Shown here: positions 1-11,045 of the stretch, piece after piece | Numbering within the stretch: position 1 is the stretch's first letter | Layout: the number at the start of each line of letters is the position of its first letter | DNA from: Haliotis asinina | Taxonomy: Eukaryota > Mollusca > Gastropoda > Lepetellida > Haliotidae | Direction: 5' to 3' | Assembly: GCF_037392515.1 (NCBI RefSeq) | Contig: NC_090280.1 | Span: 28,773,118 to 28,837,117 of the forward strand | Length of the DNA: 64,000 nt | Program-made: the position numbers and the translations under genes | Notes under the pieces: generated by a model | Database searches by the model: none | What the model saw: only the letters and a program-made list of their open reading frames with translations | Told to the model about the DNA's origin: nothing

Positions 1-34
1 GTGATATTGAGGGAATACTGCTAAAAGCGGCGTC
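1..34 (+). repeat. Family 1 SINE, 3' tail fragment
   Basis: Matches the last part of family 1 (GTGATATTG, a degenerate AATATTGC, then TAAAAGCGGCG). It is cut by the window edge, so the head is not visible. Confidence 0.55.
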
Positions 35-91
35 CAGTCAACACAGCAAATGTATGCCCTCATATCGTGCCAGACAGGCAGACTGAATAAG

Positions 92-190
92 GTTCTACGC
101 CGCCTTTAGCAGTGTTTCCGCAATATCAAGGCCGGGACACCAGTGATGGACCACACACATTGTACACATAAGGGAAATCGAACACGCTTC
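92..190 (-). repeat. Family 1 SINE, 5'-truncated copy
   Basis: On the minus strand this carries the family 1 tail (TACGCCGCCTTTAGCA) and body up to the B-box-like region (GAAATCGAACACG on the plus strand). The tRNA-like head is missing. With the fragment at 1-34 it makes a tail-to-tail inverted pair. The 123-codon open frame starting inside it is an accident of the repeat. Confidence 0.65.
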
Positions 191-548
191 TTCGGCGGGA
201 TGGGCGAACACATTAAGCACACGGCTACCCCACACACTGTTTACTACAGAGACGGCCATGTGGTGGTGAAACTGTCACGGTGTTACAACGGCAAGGATGT
301 GTGGAATCACGGCCAAAACAAGAACAGCTGGCATCGCATCACTGATCCTGCAACAAGCTATGTTAGCACTGTAGTCGGTATGGTGCCAGCGGCAGTATAC
401 TACCTCTATACTACCTCTCGTCCCTGGGTATTGGTACCCTCCAAAAATATTGCTATTTTGCCAGGGTACTGCCATGACACATGTTCTGACCAGTATGGCC
501 TTCTGGCAAAGTAACTTCTCTTCAGGTGAGCTCTGAGAGCTAAGAGTG
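191..548. other. Non-genic stretch, nothing recognised
   Basis: Apart from the last half of a short open frame with no recognisable domain, I see no gene, repeat or RNA here. Confidence 0.4.
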
Positions 549-783
549 GTGGGTTTGGTTTCATGCCGTACTCAGCAATATTCGAACTATATGGGGAAGT
601 CTGTTAATAATCGAGTCTCGACAAGACAATCCAGTGATCAACAGCATGAGCATCGATCTGTGGAACTGGTAACCGATGACACGTGTCAAGCAAGTCAAGC
701 CTGACCACCCGACCCAATTAGTCTTACGACAAGCATGGGTTACTGAATGCCTATATTATAACCCGAACCTTCATGGGTTTAGA
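549..783 (-). repeat. Family 2 SINE, near-complete copy
   Basis: Shows the family 2 landmarks in order: the tail (ATGCCGTACTCAGCAATATT on plus), TAATCGAGTCT, CCAGTGATCAACAGCATGAG, CCACCCGACCC and ACGACAAGCATGGGTTACTG. It is diverged by scattered substitutions and is therefore old. Confidence 0.8.
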
Positions 784-1141
784 AGGTATGGAAGCTTCAT
801 GTTCATCGAGCTAGGTATCTTGTGACGGGTATACTCAAGAGGCAATAAAGCAATGGTAATAATAATGTTAATTATAAGCGCCCATATCCAGGCACCCCTG
901 CATGCTCATGCCACCCCTACATTGCTATCCCCGGCCGCAGGGTACTATCATATTTTCCTATACTTTTTCAACTCCATGAGGATCATACAGTCATGTTGCC
1001 TTTTGGGCACAATAAACTAAATACACATAGCCAATCCATCCTCACGGGTACCTTTTCCACAGCTGTGTGAATTGAGACAAAGTGGGTTTAAAAAATATCT
1101 TGACTATCAAGTATACTACGCAAATGTGTCCACCTCGGGGC
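784..1141. other. Non-genic stretch, nothing recognised
   Basis: AT-rich single-copy-looking DNA with a short (TAA)-rich patch near 855-875. No coding signal seen. Confidence 0.35.
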
Positions 1142-1226
1142 TCGCTAAATAGGTGTCTCCACCGGGGATCGAACCCAGACCTGCAGCGTGATAAGCAGAC
1201 GCCTCACCACTGCACTACTGCCCTAC
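1142..1226 (-). repeat. tRNA-like SINE head or tRNA pseudogene
   Basis: The minus strand has an A-box-like GTGCAGTGGTGAGG and a B-box-like GGTTCGATCCCC. The T-arm pairs well (CTGGG with CCCGG), but the acceptor stem does not close and the anticodon arm gives a nine-base loop. It is therefore not a functional tRNA. Its sequence differs from the family 1 head, so it is probably a separate tRNA-derived element. Confidence 0.5.
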
Positions 1227-1679
1227 AAGATACGCACCATGGGCTATAAAACTACGATGAAAATATATTCAGAAGGCAGTGAAACTTCTCTCAGTGCTCT
1301 TAGTGCAATGAAATTATTATGCCTTGACGGCTGCAAAACCCCATCTGTATAATATGTTTTAGGGTAATAAAACGACACTGAAGGTGTGCTTTGGGGACAG
1401 TGGAACACCTCAGATGGTATGCAGTGGATCTGCAAACAATCCAGCACTAATTGTGACGACACTGTCACATACCCGCCTTGTCGGTGGAGGCATCTATGAT
1501 TGTAACGACACAATGACACTTACCTGTAACTTAATTCCCGAGATGTGAGGCCTGTTTAGCAGGTACTTACAGCCTAGTACAATCAGTGAGCTCGAGGTGA
1601 CCCGGGAGCCTTGACATACAAGTGTACGATACCCGTCAGCTGGCTATCAGCTGGGACAGCGCACGTGGTTTCAGATATT
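1227..1679. other. Non-genic stretch, nothing recognised
   Basis: No gene or clear repeat recognised. Short open frames here lack domains and codon structure. Confidence 0.35.
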
Positions 1680-2150
1680 ACCTACATCAGCTGGACGGGG
1701 AGGGGTGAGGGGCAAGCTGCACATGCGCTGTGGGTAGGGAGGAGGGTGGGTGATGACGTATCCTTACCGTCCGGCTGTATCTGGTCACTGACTGGGTGTA
1801 GAAATGGGAGGAGTGGGGACAAGCTGTAGATGATAGGGACAGGCAATGTTGATAACATACAGTCCGGTTGTATCTGGTCACTGAACCGTGGGTAGTGAGG
1901 CGGTATGAGAGGCAACATACTGTCCGTCTACAGTACTGACACTTGTCACTGACAGGGTGTAGAAAGGGGACAAGCTGTAGACAAGCAAGGGTGGACTTGT
2001 GTAGACTTACAGTTCGGATGCATCTGGTACTGACAGTGCATGGAATAAGGAGGGGTTGCGACAAGAGATTGCACAAGTTGCACATGCGTCGGGATAGAGA
2101 GGAGGGATAGGTAGTGATATACCATACTGTCCAGGTAAATATGGCCACTG
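1680..2150. repeat. Degenerate minisatellite, unit about 75-100 bp
   Basis: Recurring blocks GTCCGGYTGTATCTGGTCAC, GGGTGTAGAAA and GGGGACAAGCTGTAG are spaced 75-100 bp apart in four or five diverged copies. The overlapping minus-strand open frames of 78-155 codons are repeat artefacts. Confidence 0.65.
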
Positions 2151-2157
2151 ACAAGGG

Positions 2158-2510
2158 TGTTTACCAGGACAGAGTAACACACACTTGCTGTATTATTGTG
2201 TTCAACGGGACAGTGTACCACACATGTGGTGTATTGTTGTGTAACCAGGACAGAGTAACATACGCGTGGAGCATTGTTGTGTTCGTCTGGGCAGAGTAAC
2301 ACACGTGGTGTATCGTCTTGTTCACGGCCACAGTGTAAAACACACATCGTGTATTGTCCTGTTCAACGGGACAGAATAACACACACGAGGTGTATTGTCC
2401 TGTTTACCAGAGTAGAGTAACACACGCGTGGTATATTGTCCTTTTCACCAGGGCAGAGTAACAAGGGCAGAGTAACAAACGCGGTGTATTGTCCTCCTCA
2501 AGTAACGTGA
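2158..2510. repeat. Minisatellite, unit about 41-42 bp, about 8-9 copies
   Basis: The unit contains CAGAGTAACACACG, TGGTGTATTGT and CCTGTT. It lies directly next to the preceding array. Open frames on both strands through it are low-complexity artefacts. Confidence 0.75.
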
Positions 2511-3177
2511 CACGCCACCAGCTGATTCCTTGTCAATACATCTCTAGGTGGTGTTATAACAAATCCGTGAGAGATAAACATCTCACTCGGAGCTATAACA
2601 GCGTACACAACGTTTGAACAGGACAGTCGTCAATGTGATCGGTATGACTGATGTAATTGCATGTTCACTAATTACGGGCTGATGATTACTGGGTGTAGTT
2701 TGTCATTGGGTAACAAGGCAGAACAACAGAACGTCAAACTCAGTCGGAAATGAGAGTTAACATACGAAACATATATCGCCATTATTCTAATAATGATTAA
2801 GATCTCTCACATCAATCGATGAGCGACTGGTCGTAGCATATTTTCTTTAGATTGTACATGTACATATGGAAGTATATATGATTTTATATGTACTACGAGT
2901 GAGATGATAATGAACCTGTCTGTCTGCCTGTCTGTCCGTTTGTCTGCCAAACAGTGCGTCAACATATATCACAGAGATTGGGAGTGAGGTGGAGATGGGC
3001 GGTGATTATGGGGCGGGTGTGAGTGTTACTTTAAGAATAGTTAACAGGGTAGTAGCATCGATTGAATGATCATTAAATCAATAACATTCAAGATATGATA
3101 TATACGTTACAGTCACTTTATGAAATCAGTCATTTCGTGAAAAAAACTAAGAGGGTCAACCATTTCGCGTAATTTTG
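2511..3177. other. Non-genic stretch with small low-complexity patch
   Basis: Contains a short (CTGT)-rich patch at about 2918-2945. Otherwise nothing recognised. Confidence 0.35.
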
Positions 3178-3418
3178 TGTAACAACAAGTGACTATGCTT
3201 GTCGTAAGAGGCGACTAACGGGATCGGGTGGTCAGACTAGCTGACTTGGTTGACACATGTCATCGGTTCCCCATTGCGCAGATCGATGCTCATGTTGTTG
3301 ATCACTGGATTGTCTGGTCCAGACTCGATTATTTACAGACCGTCGCCATATAGCTGGAATATTGCTGAGTGCGACGTACAACTAAACTCACTAACTCACT
3401 CACTCACTGTAACAACAA
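3178..3418 (+). repeat. Family 2 SINE (3189-3407) with 11-bp target duplication
   Basis: A 5'-truncated family 2 copy ending in CACTCACTCAC. It is flanked on both sides by TGTAACAACAA (3178-3188 and 3408-3418), the expected mark of a target-primed insertion. Confidence 0.85.
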
Positions 3419-4351
3419 TCAATATGCTTGAAATACGAAATTATACTTAACAACGTAATATGCAGTATCGTATCAGTTAAAACTATTGTGGCAGCGAATG
3501 TTGCACTTCAGCCTGACTTTGAAGCATTTACACCTGTTTGTTTCACACTTAGTTCATGCAGAGCAGTCACACCTCACAAACCCCTGTCCAACACATGTAT
3601 ATGAAATGAAATTTCATGAAATGACTGAAGTATATTTTGTTTGCTGTTACACAAAATGACGCGCAATGGCTGGCTGCTCGTTTGTGTAGTATATGATGGC
3701 AGTCTGTAAATACTTGCGCAGACACGCTACCCTAGCGCTCTTTACATACCACTCCAAAAAGTTAAAGAACACCAAAACCTTTCATTCCGCTATGAGAGAT
3801 CATTGCATATGTGGCGGTTAGAAAATAACCACTTTGATGTCGAACAGATCAGTGACTAAAAGTACAAGCATTGATTTCCTTTACCGGGGCGCAATGACAC
3901 GCCACAACGTTAAAAGACTGACTCAATGTAGTCGACTCCTGTCACCAATCGATGTCACTGTGGACACAACAGCTCGGAACCTTAGATCAAAGACGGGTAG
4001 CAAGGTACACGTATGTAGGTCAGAGTGTGTGGTATTAATACAGGTAGATGTGGTGTAAATGTGAGGTATGTGTAATCTACTGACGGAAGTAGGGTACTCT
4101 CGGAGAGTATTAAGCACATGATATCGGTGGAAGAAATTGAGGGACGGGAAGAGGGGTAGGAGGGGAGGTGTGGTGGGTAACCACCATATGTGGGAACGAA
4201 CCAGCTAGTACAATGTCAGTAAATGGTGAGAGAGAATAGAGTGAACTGTACCTAGTGAACGCTGACAAGCTGGGTACACCGAACCCACTGACAGATCGAT
4301 GATTCTGACATAACGATGCACGGGTGAGTGAGTTATGTTTTATGTTAGCTC
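3419..4351. other. Non-genic stretch, nothing recognised
   Basis: Includes a purine-rich patch at 4139-4175. No gene, RNA or clear repeat seen. Confidence 0.35.
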
Positions 4352-4447
4352 ATGTCATCGATCACCGGATTGTCTCGCCCAGACTCGATTTTTACATACC
4401 GCCGCCATATACCTGGAATATTGAGTGCGGTGTAAAACTTAACTCAG
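4352..4447 (+). repeat. Family 2 SINE, 3' fragment
   Basis: Contains CATGTCATCGATCACCGGAT, ACCGCCGCCATATA and GAATATTGAGTGCGGTG, that is, the last 95 bp of family 2. Confidence 0.75.
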
Positions 4448-4576
4448 TTTTGTTCAGCAGCACTCATGATTATTTCCGCTATGTGTCAGCAGTCTGTAGA
4501 ACATCATAAACTCCCAAAGCACGAAATAATTAACATCCATGGTTGCCTGTTTAGAAACAACCAACTCTTGTAATTA

Positions 4577-4770
4577 GTCTTACAGCAACTGAACCACGTT
4601 ATTGTCTCCCATGCCTAGCCCTCCCAAAATTCTAAGGCCCTATTTGAAGCACAGTCTGGATTTCTTCAGGTTTAGAATCTCCCAACCCTGGGGCTCCTTT
4701 TCAGTTTAAACTGAATTACTTATTACTGTCAACATTACACATGTTCAAACACTAAGCGTTAGTCTAGCGT
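4577..4770 (+). repeat. Family 3 element
   Basis: Runs from AGTCTTACAGCAACTGAACC through CTCCTTTTCAGTTTAAACTG to AAGCGTTAGTCTAGC. It shares all landmarks with at least six other copies in the window. Confidence 0.75.
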
Positions 4771-5165
4771 TGTGGCAGCGACCTGTGAAACAAAACCAGA
4801 CTCTGCAAGAGAAGAATAACCTTCTAAACACAACACAATCTAATTAACATTTACAACTGCTACTTGTTTAGAAGCATCCAGCGGTTGTATTGTGAGTTGA
4901 TGTTCATCACATCCCAGCAGCTGTGAAGCATTGTCTGGATGACTAACACCACAGATCTATAGTGGTGCAAAGTACAGAGCCTTGTCAACAAGCGTTTATA
5001 TCACCTCTCACATAAAGATGTCAGTGTGCGACACTCCCGTGTGAGGTACAGACTCGCCAGCAATGAATAATTTGTCACTACTCATTGACACAAGTAGGTT
5101 AGCTGGGTCGGACATATTTCAGGAATATTCGCTTATATCAAAGTGTCTAAAGATATCGATGGGCC
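4771..5165. other. Non-genic stretch, nothing recognised
   Basis: No gene or repeat recognised. Confidence 0.3.
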
Positions 5166-5326
5166 AGTTGGGTAGCTGAATGGTTAACGTGTTCGCTCGT
5201 CACGCATAACACCTGGGTTCGATTCCCCACATGGAAACATTGTGTGAAGGCCATTCCTTGTGTTCCCCGCCGTAATATTGCTGCAATATTGCTAAAAGCG
5301 GTGATATAAAACCATACTCACTCGGT
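5166..5326 (+). repeat. Family 1 tRNA-derived SINE, full-length
   Basis: The head has an A-box-like GGGTAGCTGAATGGTTAA and B-box GGGTTCGATTCCCC. The body has GTGTTCCCCGCCGTAATATT, and the tail has GCTAAAAGCGGTG followed by CACTC. The T-arm is intact; cloverleaf pairing elsewhere is not. Confidence 0.8.
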
Positions 5327-5342
5327 ACTGACACTGAATATG

Positions 5343-5435
5343 TTTGCTTCAATTTGGACTTTAGCATTGCAGGGTAGGCTTGGCACTAGGGAAAATAATG
5401 CGGTTCATGCACTGTGAGACAAACCAGCTTGATGT
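5343..5435 (-). repeat. Family 3 element, fragment
   Basis: Plus-strand landmarks GGACTTTAGCATTGCAGGGT, AATAATGCGGTTCA and CTGTGAGACA are the inverse of the family 3 left part. Confidence 0.6.
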
Positions 5436-5587
5436 GGGCCTGACGAGATGTGACGCGAAAAATCAGAATCTTGCGAAAATCATAAATGATAATCTCGCTG
5501 AATCCGAGACGCGAATTCACGATACAAGTCATTGGTAAAAAGAGGCACATTCTATTGATACCTCAAAGATCTGTTGTTGTCTGGTAG

Positions 5588-5786
5588 GGGTGAGTGAGTT
5601 TAGCTTTATGCCGCACTCGGCAATATTCGAGCTAAATGGCGGTGGTCTGTAAATAATCGAGTCTGAGCAAGACAGTCCAGTGATGAGTGTCGATCTGCGC
5701 AACTGGTAACCGATGGCACGTGTCAAACAAGTCAGCGAGCCTGGCCACCCGATCCCGTTAGCCAGCACGTACTACAAGCCTGGAGA
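5588..5786 (-). repeat. Family 2 SINE, near-complete
   Basis: Starts with the antisense tail GTGAGTGAGTTTAGCTTTAT and continues to CCCGATCCCGTTAGCC. A small internal deletion lies in the CAGCATGAG segment. Confidence 0.8.
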
Positions 5787-6404
5787 AAGGTTGGACTGAT
5801 ACCGTAGTGGGCGTGTTAGCTGTGGTTGACACGTATTCTGTTAATACATCGGGGGTCAACTGAGATTGGGACCTTGATGGGAATTAAACCAAGATTTCCG
5901 TAGTGGTACATGAACGATTAAACAGCCGTGACGCCAGGTTTTTCTGGTTAACAAAATCTGAAAGTTGAACGTACATCGCTGAAGAGACATTGTGACCGTT
6001 CTTTGACAATTTGCGAGATTGCCCTTGGCAGGATAATCTGCAAAAACTGTAACTGTCGATGCGTCATTCCTTCCCCACTCAAACCGTTTTGTTTATTTCA
6101 TGAGTGGAGCGTCGATACCATAAGCATGACACATGACCTATACAGTCCACGCATAGCACAGGAATAGCTGCACTGTCACCTGACCAGCTGACAGCTGACA
6201 TATTTGAAATTTACAACGGCAAACTGATCGATATAAGTCGGTACTACTCATTACCGGTCATCTAGGTTATCAGCTGAGCATAATGAACCAGTCGCCACCT
6301 GACAATCAAAACGTGATTAACCAATGAAAATGTTCATGTCGACAACTTCAAACCTGTAGGGTTTTCTGACCGAATTACCGTTTGGATCACTTGTTATACA
6401 AAGG
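5787..6404. other. Non-genic stretch, nothing recognised
   Basis: No gene or repeat recognised. Confidence 0.3.
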
Positions 6405-6660
6405 CTTTAACTGACCTGATAGCTATTGTTTTGGTCATTTGTGAGATTATGACTTTTCCTGACCTGATAGCTATTGTTTAGGTCACTTGTCAGACGATGT
6501 CTTTTACAGACCTGATAGCTATTGGTTAGGTCATTTGTCAGACGATGCCTTTAAAGAGCTGGTCGCTGTTGTGCAGATCACTTGTCAGACATTGTCTTTT
6601 ACAGACCTGAATGCTATTGTTTCGGTCATTTGTCAGACAATACTTTTGCTGACCTTATGT
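6405..6660. repeat. 48-bp minisatellite, about 5 copies
   Basis: GACCTGATAGCTATTGTTT followed by GGTCATTTGTCAGACGATG recurs with starts near 6413, 6461, 6509, 6556 and 6604, a 48-bp period. The period is a multiple of three, so short open frames run through it, but stop codons interrupt them. No protein assigned. Confidence 0.75.
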
Positions 6661-6754
6661 GTATTGTTTGGGCCAATGCTTGTCGTAAGCACCGTCTACG
6701 CTTGTCGTTGGGGGCGACAGTGGCCATCATAAGAAGCGATAATGCTCACTTTAA

Positions 6755-6945
6755 TCAGCGACTACGCTTGTATCAAGATACGGCTAACATTGACATAAGA
6801 GGTAACTGACAAGATAATTAGACTCGCTGACTTGATCAATACCTGTCATCGTATCCCGGTTACACAGGCCGATGCTTCTGCTATCAATTTCCATTATTTA
6901 CCAACCGTGTCCTTTAGCCGCAGTACTGCTGGGTACGGCAATAAA
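6755..6945 (+). repeat. Family 2 SINE, highly diverged
   Basis: Recognisable blocks are GCTGACTTGATCAATACCTG, CAGGCCGATGCT, CCATTATTTACC and GGGTACGGCAATAAAC. Many substitutions indicate an old copy. Confidence 0.5.
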
Positions 6946-8458
6946 CAAAAATAACCCAAATAAATACATACATTGACCGCCCCTTCTATCCTACTACCAT
7001 ATAACTCTGATCCAATTGTCCCATCATAAAGGTGCTTGTGTATCCAATCTGTAGATCTCATACAGGTTAAGACGAGGCAGGATGACTTCCACTTTGCTGA
7101 GCCCAGGGACCATGTAGGTTTATGTACTCTCTGCTGGACGCTATCCATTGGTCTATACACTGACAAGAACTACATAAAAATGAAAGTAAACATGATCCCC
7201 GCTGAGGAAACAGCTGGCCACGCATGGCTGACTAACAATGGATCAGGCAGAACACATTCATGATCACGAGTTGCTCATCCGTGGTTCACGACTCGAGCCA
7301 TAATGTCATTTGGTGACGGGTCTGTCTTACTCAAGTATGACTCAAGTAGCCATCGTCACTGAAAATATCATGAAAGAGAGAATTATATTAGCCTGTCGTA
7401 CAGACCCTGGAACCCATATATATCCACTAAAACTCATGCAAGTCTAGAATATGTATCAAGCCCAGACTACCATAGTTCGACACGGAAATGAAGAAAGTCT
7501 CTGGGCTCTTTCTCACCATATTTCATGGTTATAATTTACGAACCATGTTTCAGTAACATGCATTCATTTCAGATACAGGATGTTGCTCCAGAAATACATC
7601 TACTCATACTGAAATAGGCGCCTGATACATTTGCGTGAGTGTCGTTGTCAAATGCTTGTTGCGTATGGAGGGTGTCACAGTTATGTATATGTGTTCAACG
7701 CTGGAGGCGACTGTAATCGACCAGGCGGGTCAGTGAGTGCACACGTAACTATCAGCGCTGACATAACCGGCACGAATAACTCGACGGAACGGTCAAAACA
7801 ACGCATGCACCAGTATAGCCGGATAACAAAAATCTTTTTTACATGTATTATGTTACGTGGAATAAAGATGTAGCTTTATTTATCATCTTGTGTATGGCAC
7901 TGCCGGTACAGCCTGGTGCAATTGCGTGTGGGTGTTAGGAAAATTAGAAACAATTATGACTTGCAAATATGTGGAAAGACTTCCGTCCGTGTCCCCTCTT
8001 AAATTTCATTCCCGTCAAATGATATCAGCAGAATATACATTCCTCATGTGATAAGGAAGGGTTTTAACGTACAAATTTAATCTTTTAATTCTATCTCAAC
8101 ATAGTGCCATACCTATTCAACTTAAAAAACTGCAACTCGAAGTTTTTCCTCATCGTTAAAATTTAGGGCGGTTAAGGGCGGTTAACAATACCACAGTTAC
8201 TTGTGTACAATGAATGCGACTAATTGAGTTTATTTGTATGTGGATCTATTAAGCTCACCTGTTTGCTCGGAAAGGAATGACGTAATCCAATTATCATGAC
8301 GTCACGGCATTTCCAGAGTGGCGTAACGTTAACTGATGATGATACAGCTTATGTCACACAGGTACATGCAGATATACAAAGGATACTAAACGACCTTCCG
8401 TGTATTTCCGTGTAAGTGTTGACTCACTTTCTCTCGTTTGGTACTAAATCATTAACTA
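6946..8458. other. Non-genic stretch, nothing recognised
   Basis: About 1.5 kb without a recognisable gene or dispersed repeat. A short direct repeat (AGGGCGGTTA) occurs twice near 8165-8185. Open frames of 75-90 codons show no domain. Confidence 0.35.
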
Positions 8459-8615
8459 GTCTGTCTACCAATCCTTGAACCGCATTATTTTCACTATTGC
8501 CCTACCCTCTCTGCAAAGCTAAAGTCCTAAATGAAGCAAGTCTAGATTTCCTCAGGTTCAATCTTGGGTTTCCCTGTGGCTCCTTTTAAATTTAAATGGG
8601 ACCGTCACTATCAAA
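8459..8615 (+). repeat. Family 3 element
   Basis: Carries AGTCTGTCTACC, CCTTGAACCGCATTATTTTC, GAAGCAAGTCTAGATTTCCT and CTGTGGCTCCTTTTAAATTT. The right end is truncated. Confidence 0.75.
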
Positions 8616-8636
8616 CTATGAAAAGAATGTAGTATA

Positions 8637-8637
<1 letters not shown>

Positions 8638-8686
<49 letters not shown>
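8638..8686. repeat. (GT)n microsatellite
   Basis: About 22 uninterrupted GT dinucleotides, sitting between a family 3 and a family 2 copy. Confidence 0.95.
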
Positions 8687-8689
<3 letters not shown>

Positions 8690-8699
8690 AATATATATA

Positions 8700-8812
8700 T
8701 CGTATCACAATTGCGTAGATCGTGAAGCTCATGATGTTGATAGATGTATTAGTGGTTCGAATATTTACAGACCAATGACAAATAGCTGGAATATTGCCGA
8801 GTGCGGTGGTTT
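8700..8812 (+). repeat. Family 2 SINE, 3' fragment
   Basis: Contains GCGTAGATCGTGAAGCTCAT, TTTACAGACCAATGACAAAT and GGAATATTGCCGAGTGCGGT. Confidence 0.65.
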
Positions 8813-9007
8813 ATATATATGTTTGTGATACATGGGTCGAATGACCTTCATTTCTGAAGTAAACAACGTTAGAATACAGGTTCAGGGACTCTATCTCGTC
8901 ATAGATTTTCGAGTGTTGGAATAGTCTGTGGAACGTACGCCAGCTGTCGGTGATCGGACCAGCTGGCCGGTTCAATAACAATGTAGTAGCCTCGTACCTT
9001 CGTCAAC

Positions 9008-9285
9008 CGCCTCCGTGGTGTATAGTGGTGTCGATCAGGAGAGTGGAAGGTTGCGTGTTCGATTCCCGGCCGCGTCATACCGAAAGACCTTAAAACAACG
9101 TACTTGTCGGTGCCTGCTTTGGGTTCGTCATTACTAGGTACATACAACAAGGACTGGTCGGCTCGGAGTCAGTATAATGTGTCTGAGTAGGGTATTCATC
9201 CTTAACTGCGACATGGCATCTCACTGAGCTGGCACTGTATAACCAGCTTAAGGGTTGGTACAAGCAGCCATACATACATACGCAT
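9008..9285 (+). repeat. Second tRNA-derived SINE type with (CATA)n end
   Basis: The head shows an A-box-like TGTATAGTGGTG and a B-box-like GTGTTCGATTCCCGG. The body is unrelated to families 1-3 and the end is a (CATA)n run (9270-9282). It is a single copy in this window, so element status rests on the polymerase III boxes and the simple-repeat tail. A minus-strand open frame overlaps it by chance. Confidence 0.55.
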
Positions 9286-10277
9286 GCATGTCGTCATATG
9301 AGTCATAATCTTTAACGTCTTATGCAATGTGATAATTGTTTGTAAGGGCTTTTAGGTTTGATACATTCAAGGAATATCGATAATTCTGAATAAAATATCC
9401 CTACACACGTGAAGGAATAATATAATTTTAAGCAGTGCATTTAAATATCCAGTCATGACCATCTGAATGGCATTTTAGAAGTTGATTAGTAATAAAACAG
9501 ATGCAAGAGGATTTTAGACTGACAACGGTGGGAGAATGTACATTTAATACGAAATACATACGTTTTCATCCATAAAGCGTCTTACTTCTATCATTATAAT
9601 AAAAAGGAGACACATTAAATAGTTGAAGAACTGAACTCGGATCCTCGTGACGAACTAACACTTCAATCATAAGGCCATTGTTTAAAATCAGACAACAAGA
9701 TACCTTGCAGATTCATATCAAAGTCATGACTGATCCATGTATGGAATCGGACCCGGATCTTCATGACGAACGAACACTTCACCACAAGGTCACATCATAA
9801 AAACAGTTTAGGTTAGGACACCTGAAACATACCCAAAAAAAGTCATGATGGACCCGTCCCGTGACACCCGGTTCCCCTCATTGCTCTAGAAATGTCGCAT
9901 TGATGATGCAGCATGTTTAAACGTATTCACGCACGGTATATATCAGGTTCTCAACTTCCAACTCAAATCTCCATCCACGTGATCCTTTTAAACGTGTCAT
10001 GCTGACCCTTCATGGGTGGGTGCACTTCTGAGCGTTGGCCCTAGTTGCCAGTATACCATACAGATAAACACCAAGGACAGGAGTCATGTCTCTCACCTAC
10101 TCCCACCCCGTAAATACTTATCAACGCGGCGGCGTCACTCTGTTTCCCTCTCCGCCCCCCTTCCCTCTCTGTCCCTCTCTGTCCCTCTTTTTTCCTTCGT
10201 CACGTGTCAACATGAAGAGCAAACTTCTTGTCCGTTTGTACTACTTATGTGGGTAAATCTGTGGGTAGAATTCTTGG
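9286..10277. other. Non-genic stretch; CT-rich patch
   Basis: Two related blocks near 9638-9670 and 9750-9790 (GGATCYTCRTGACGAACKAACACTTCA, an imprecise direct repeat) may be an old local duplication. A CTCTCTGTCCCT-rich patch lies at 10140-10190. No gene seen. Confidence 0.4.
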
Positions 10278-10352
10278 AGCCTATTTCCGGTGTCCCTCAC
10301 AATGTCATTAATGGAATATTGTTAAGAGCGACGTAGAACTAAACTTACTCAC
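10278..10352 (+). repeat. Family 1 SINE, 3' tail fragment
   Basis: Contains CTATTTCCGGTGTCCCTC-like sequence, GGAATATTGTTAAGAGCGAC and the TACTCACTC end. Confidence 0.65.
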
Positions 10353-10722
10353 TCTATACACGGCACCTACAACGCCCTATCCTTGTCTCTTTTCCCTTCG
10401 ACTACAGCACCGTCTTCAAACATTCTACCCATACTACCCTTGCTGTCAACAATGCGCGCCCGAGGCCTTAATCCTCGTTCGGCGTTTACAGCGTCGGGTC
10501 TAAGCCTCCATACCCATCACTTAAGCACCCTTCCTCATCAACCTCCACACCCTGCGTGCAGTTTGCATCAGTTAGATATGTTGAGAAACGATTACAACGA
10601 CCACAGTGGGGTATAGCTCACTGGAGAATGAATCTTGTTCACTGGAAAATAAATCTTGTAGTCAGTGACATCCTCGCTATGTCGTATATAGCCGACAGGT
10701 AGTCAGATTTGATGTCTTGTTT
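10353..10722. other. Non-genic stretch, nothing recognised
   Basis: A 77-codon plus-strand open frame here has no recognisable domain. A short direct repeat (CTGGARAATRAATCTTG) occurs at 10621-10657. Confidence 0.3.
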
Positions 10723-11045
10723 GACACATGACATCGTACCCAAATTCTGTAGATCGTGATGCTCATGATGTTGATCACTGGATTGTATGTAGTCTGTCCC
10801 ACAGTCCCTGAACCACATGATTTTGAATAATGATAAACCTTCTCTGCAGTGGGAAAACCCTAAATGAAGCATGTCTAGATTTCCTCAAATTTCGGCTCTG
10901 GTCTCCCTAGCGCTCCTTTTCAATTAAACTGGGTTTGTTTGTTACTATCAAAATCATTTATATATTCAGAGACTAGGTCTTAGTCTATATTGTATGACCA
11001 ATGACAAACAATTGGAATATTGCCGAGTGCGTTGTTAAACAATCA
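10723..11045 (+). repeat. Family 2 SINE split by a nested insertion
   Basis: The left piece (10723-10789) has GACACATGACATCG and TTGATCACTGGATTG. The right piece (10989-11045) resumes with CAAACAATTGGAATATTGCC and GAGTGCG. The two pieces flank a family 3 element at 10790-10988. Confidence 0.75.
10790..10988 (+). mobile_element. Family 3 element nested in family 2, with 8-bp duplication
   Basis: A complete family 3 copy bounded by ATTGTATG on both sides (10782-10789 and 10989-10996). It begins TAGTCTGTCCCACAGTCCCT and ends GTCTTAGTCTAT. The duplication defines its ends and shows it was mobile. No coding capacity and no clear terminal inverted repeat. Confidence 0.8.

Noticed and set aside
143..514. 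123-codon plus-strand open frame
   Set aside because: It starts inside an antisense SINE copy, has no domain and no splice or promoter context.
1142..1226. Functional tRNA gene on minus
   Set aside because: Only A/B boxes and the T-arm are good. The acceptor stem does not pair and the anticodon loop is nine bases, so it is a SINE head or pseudogene.
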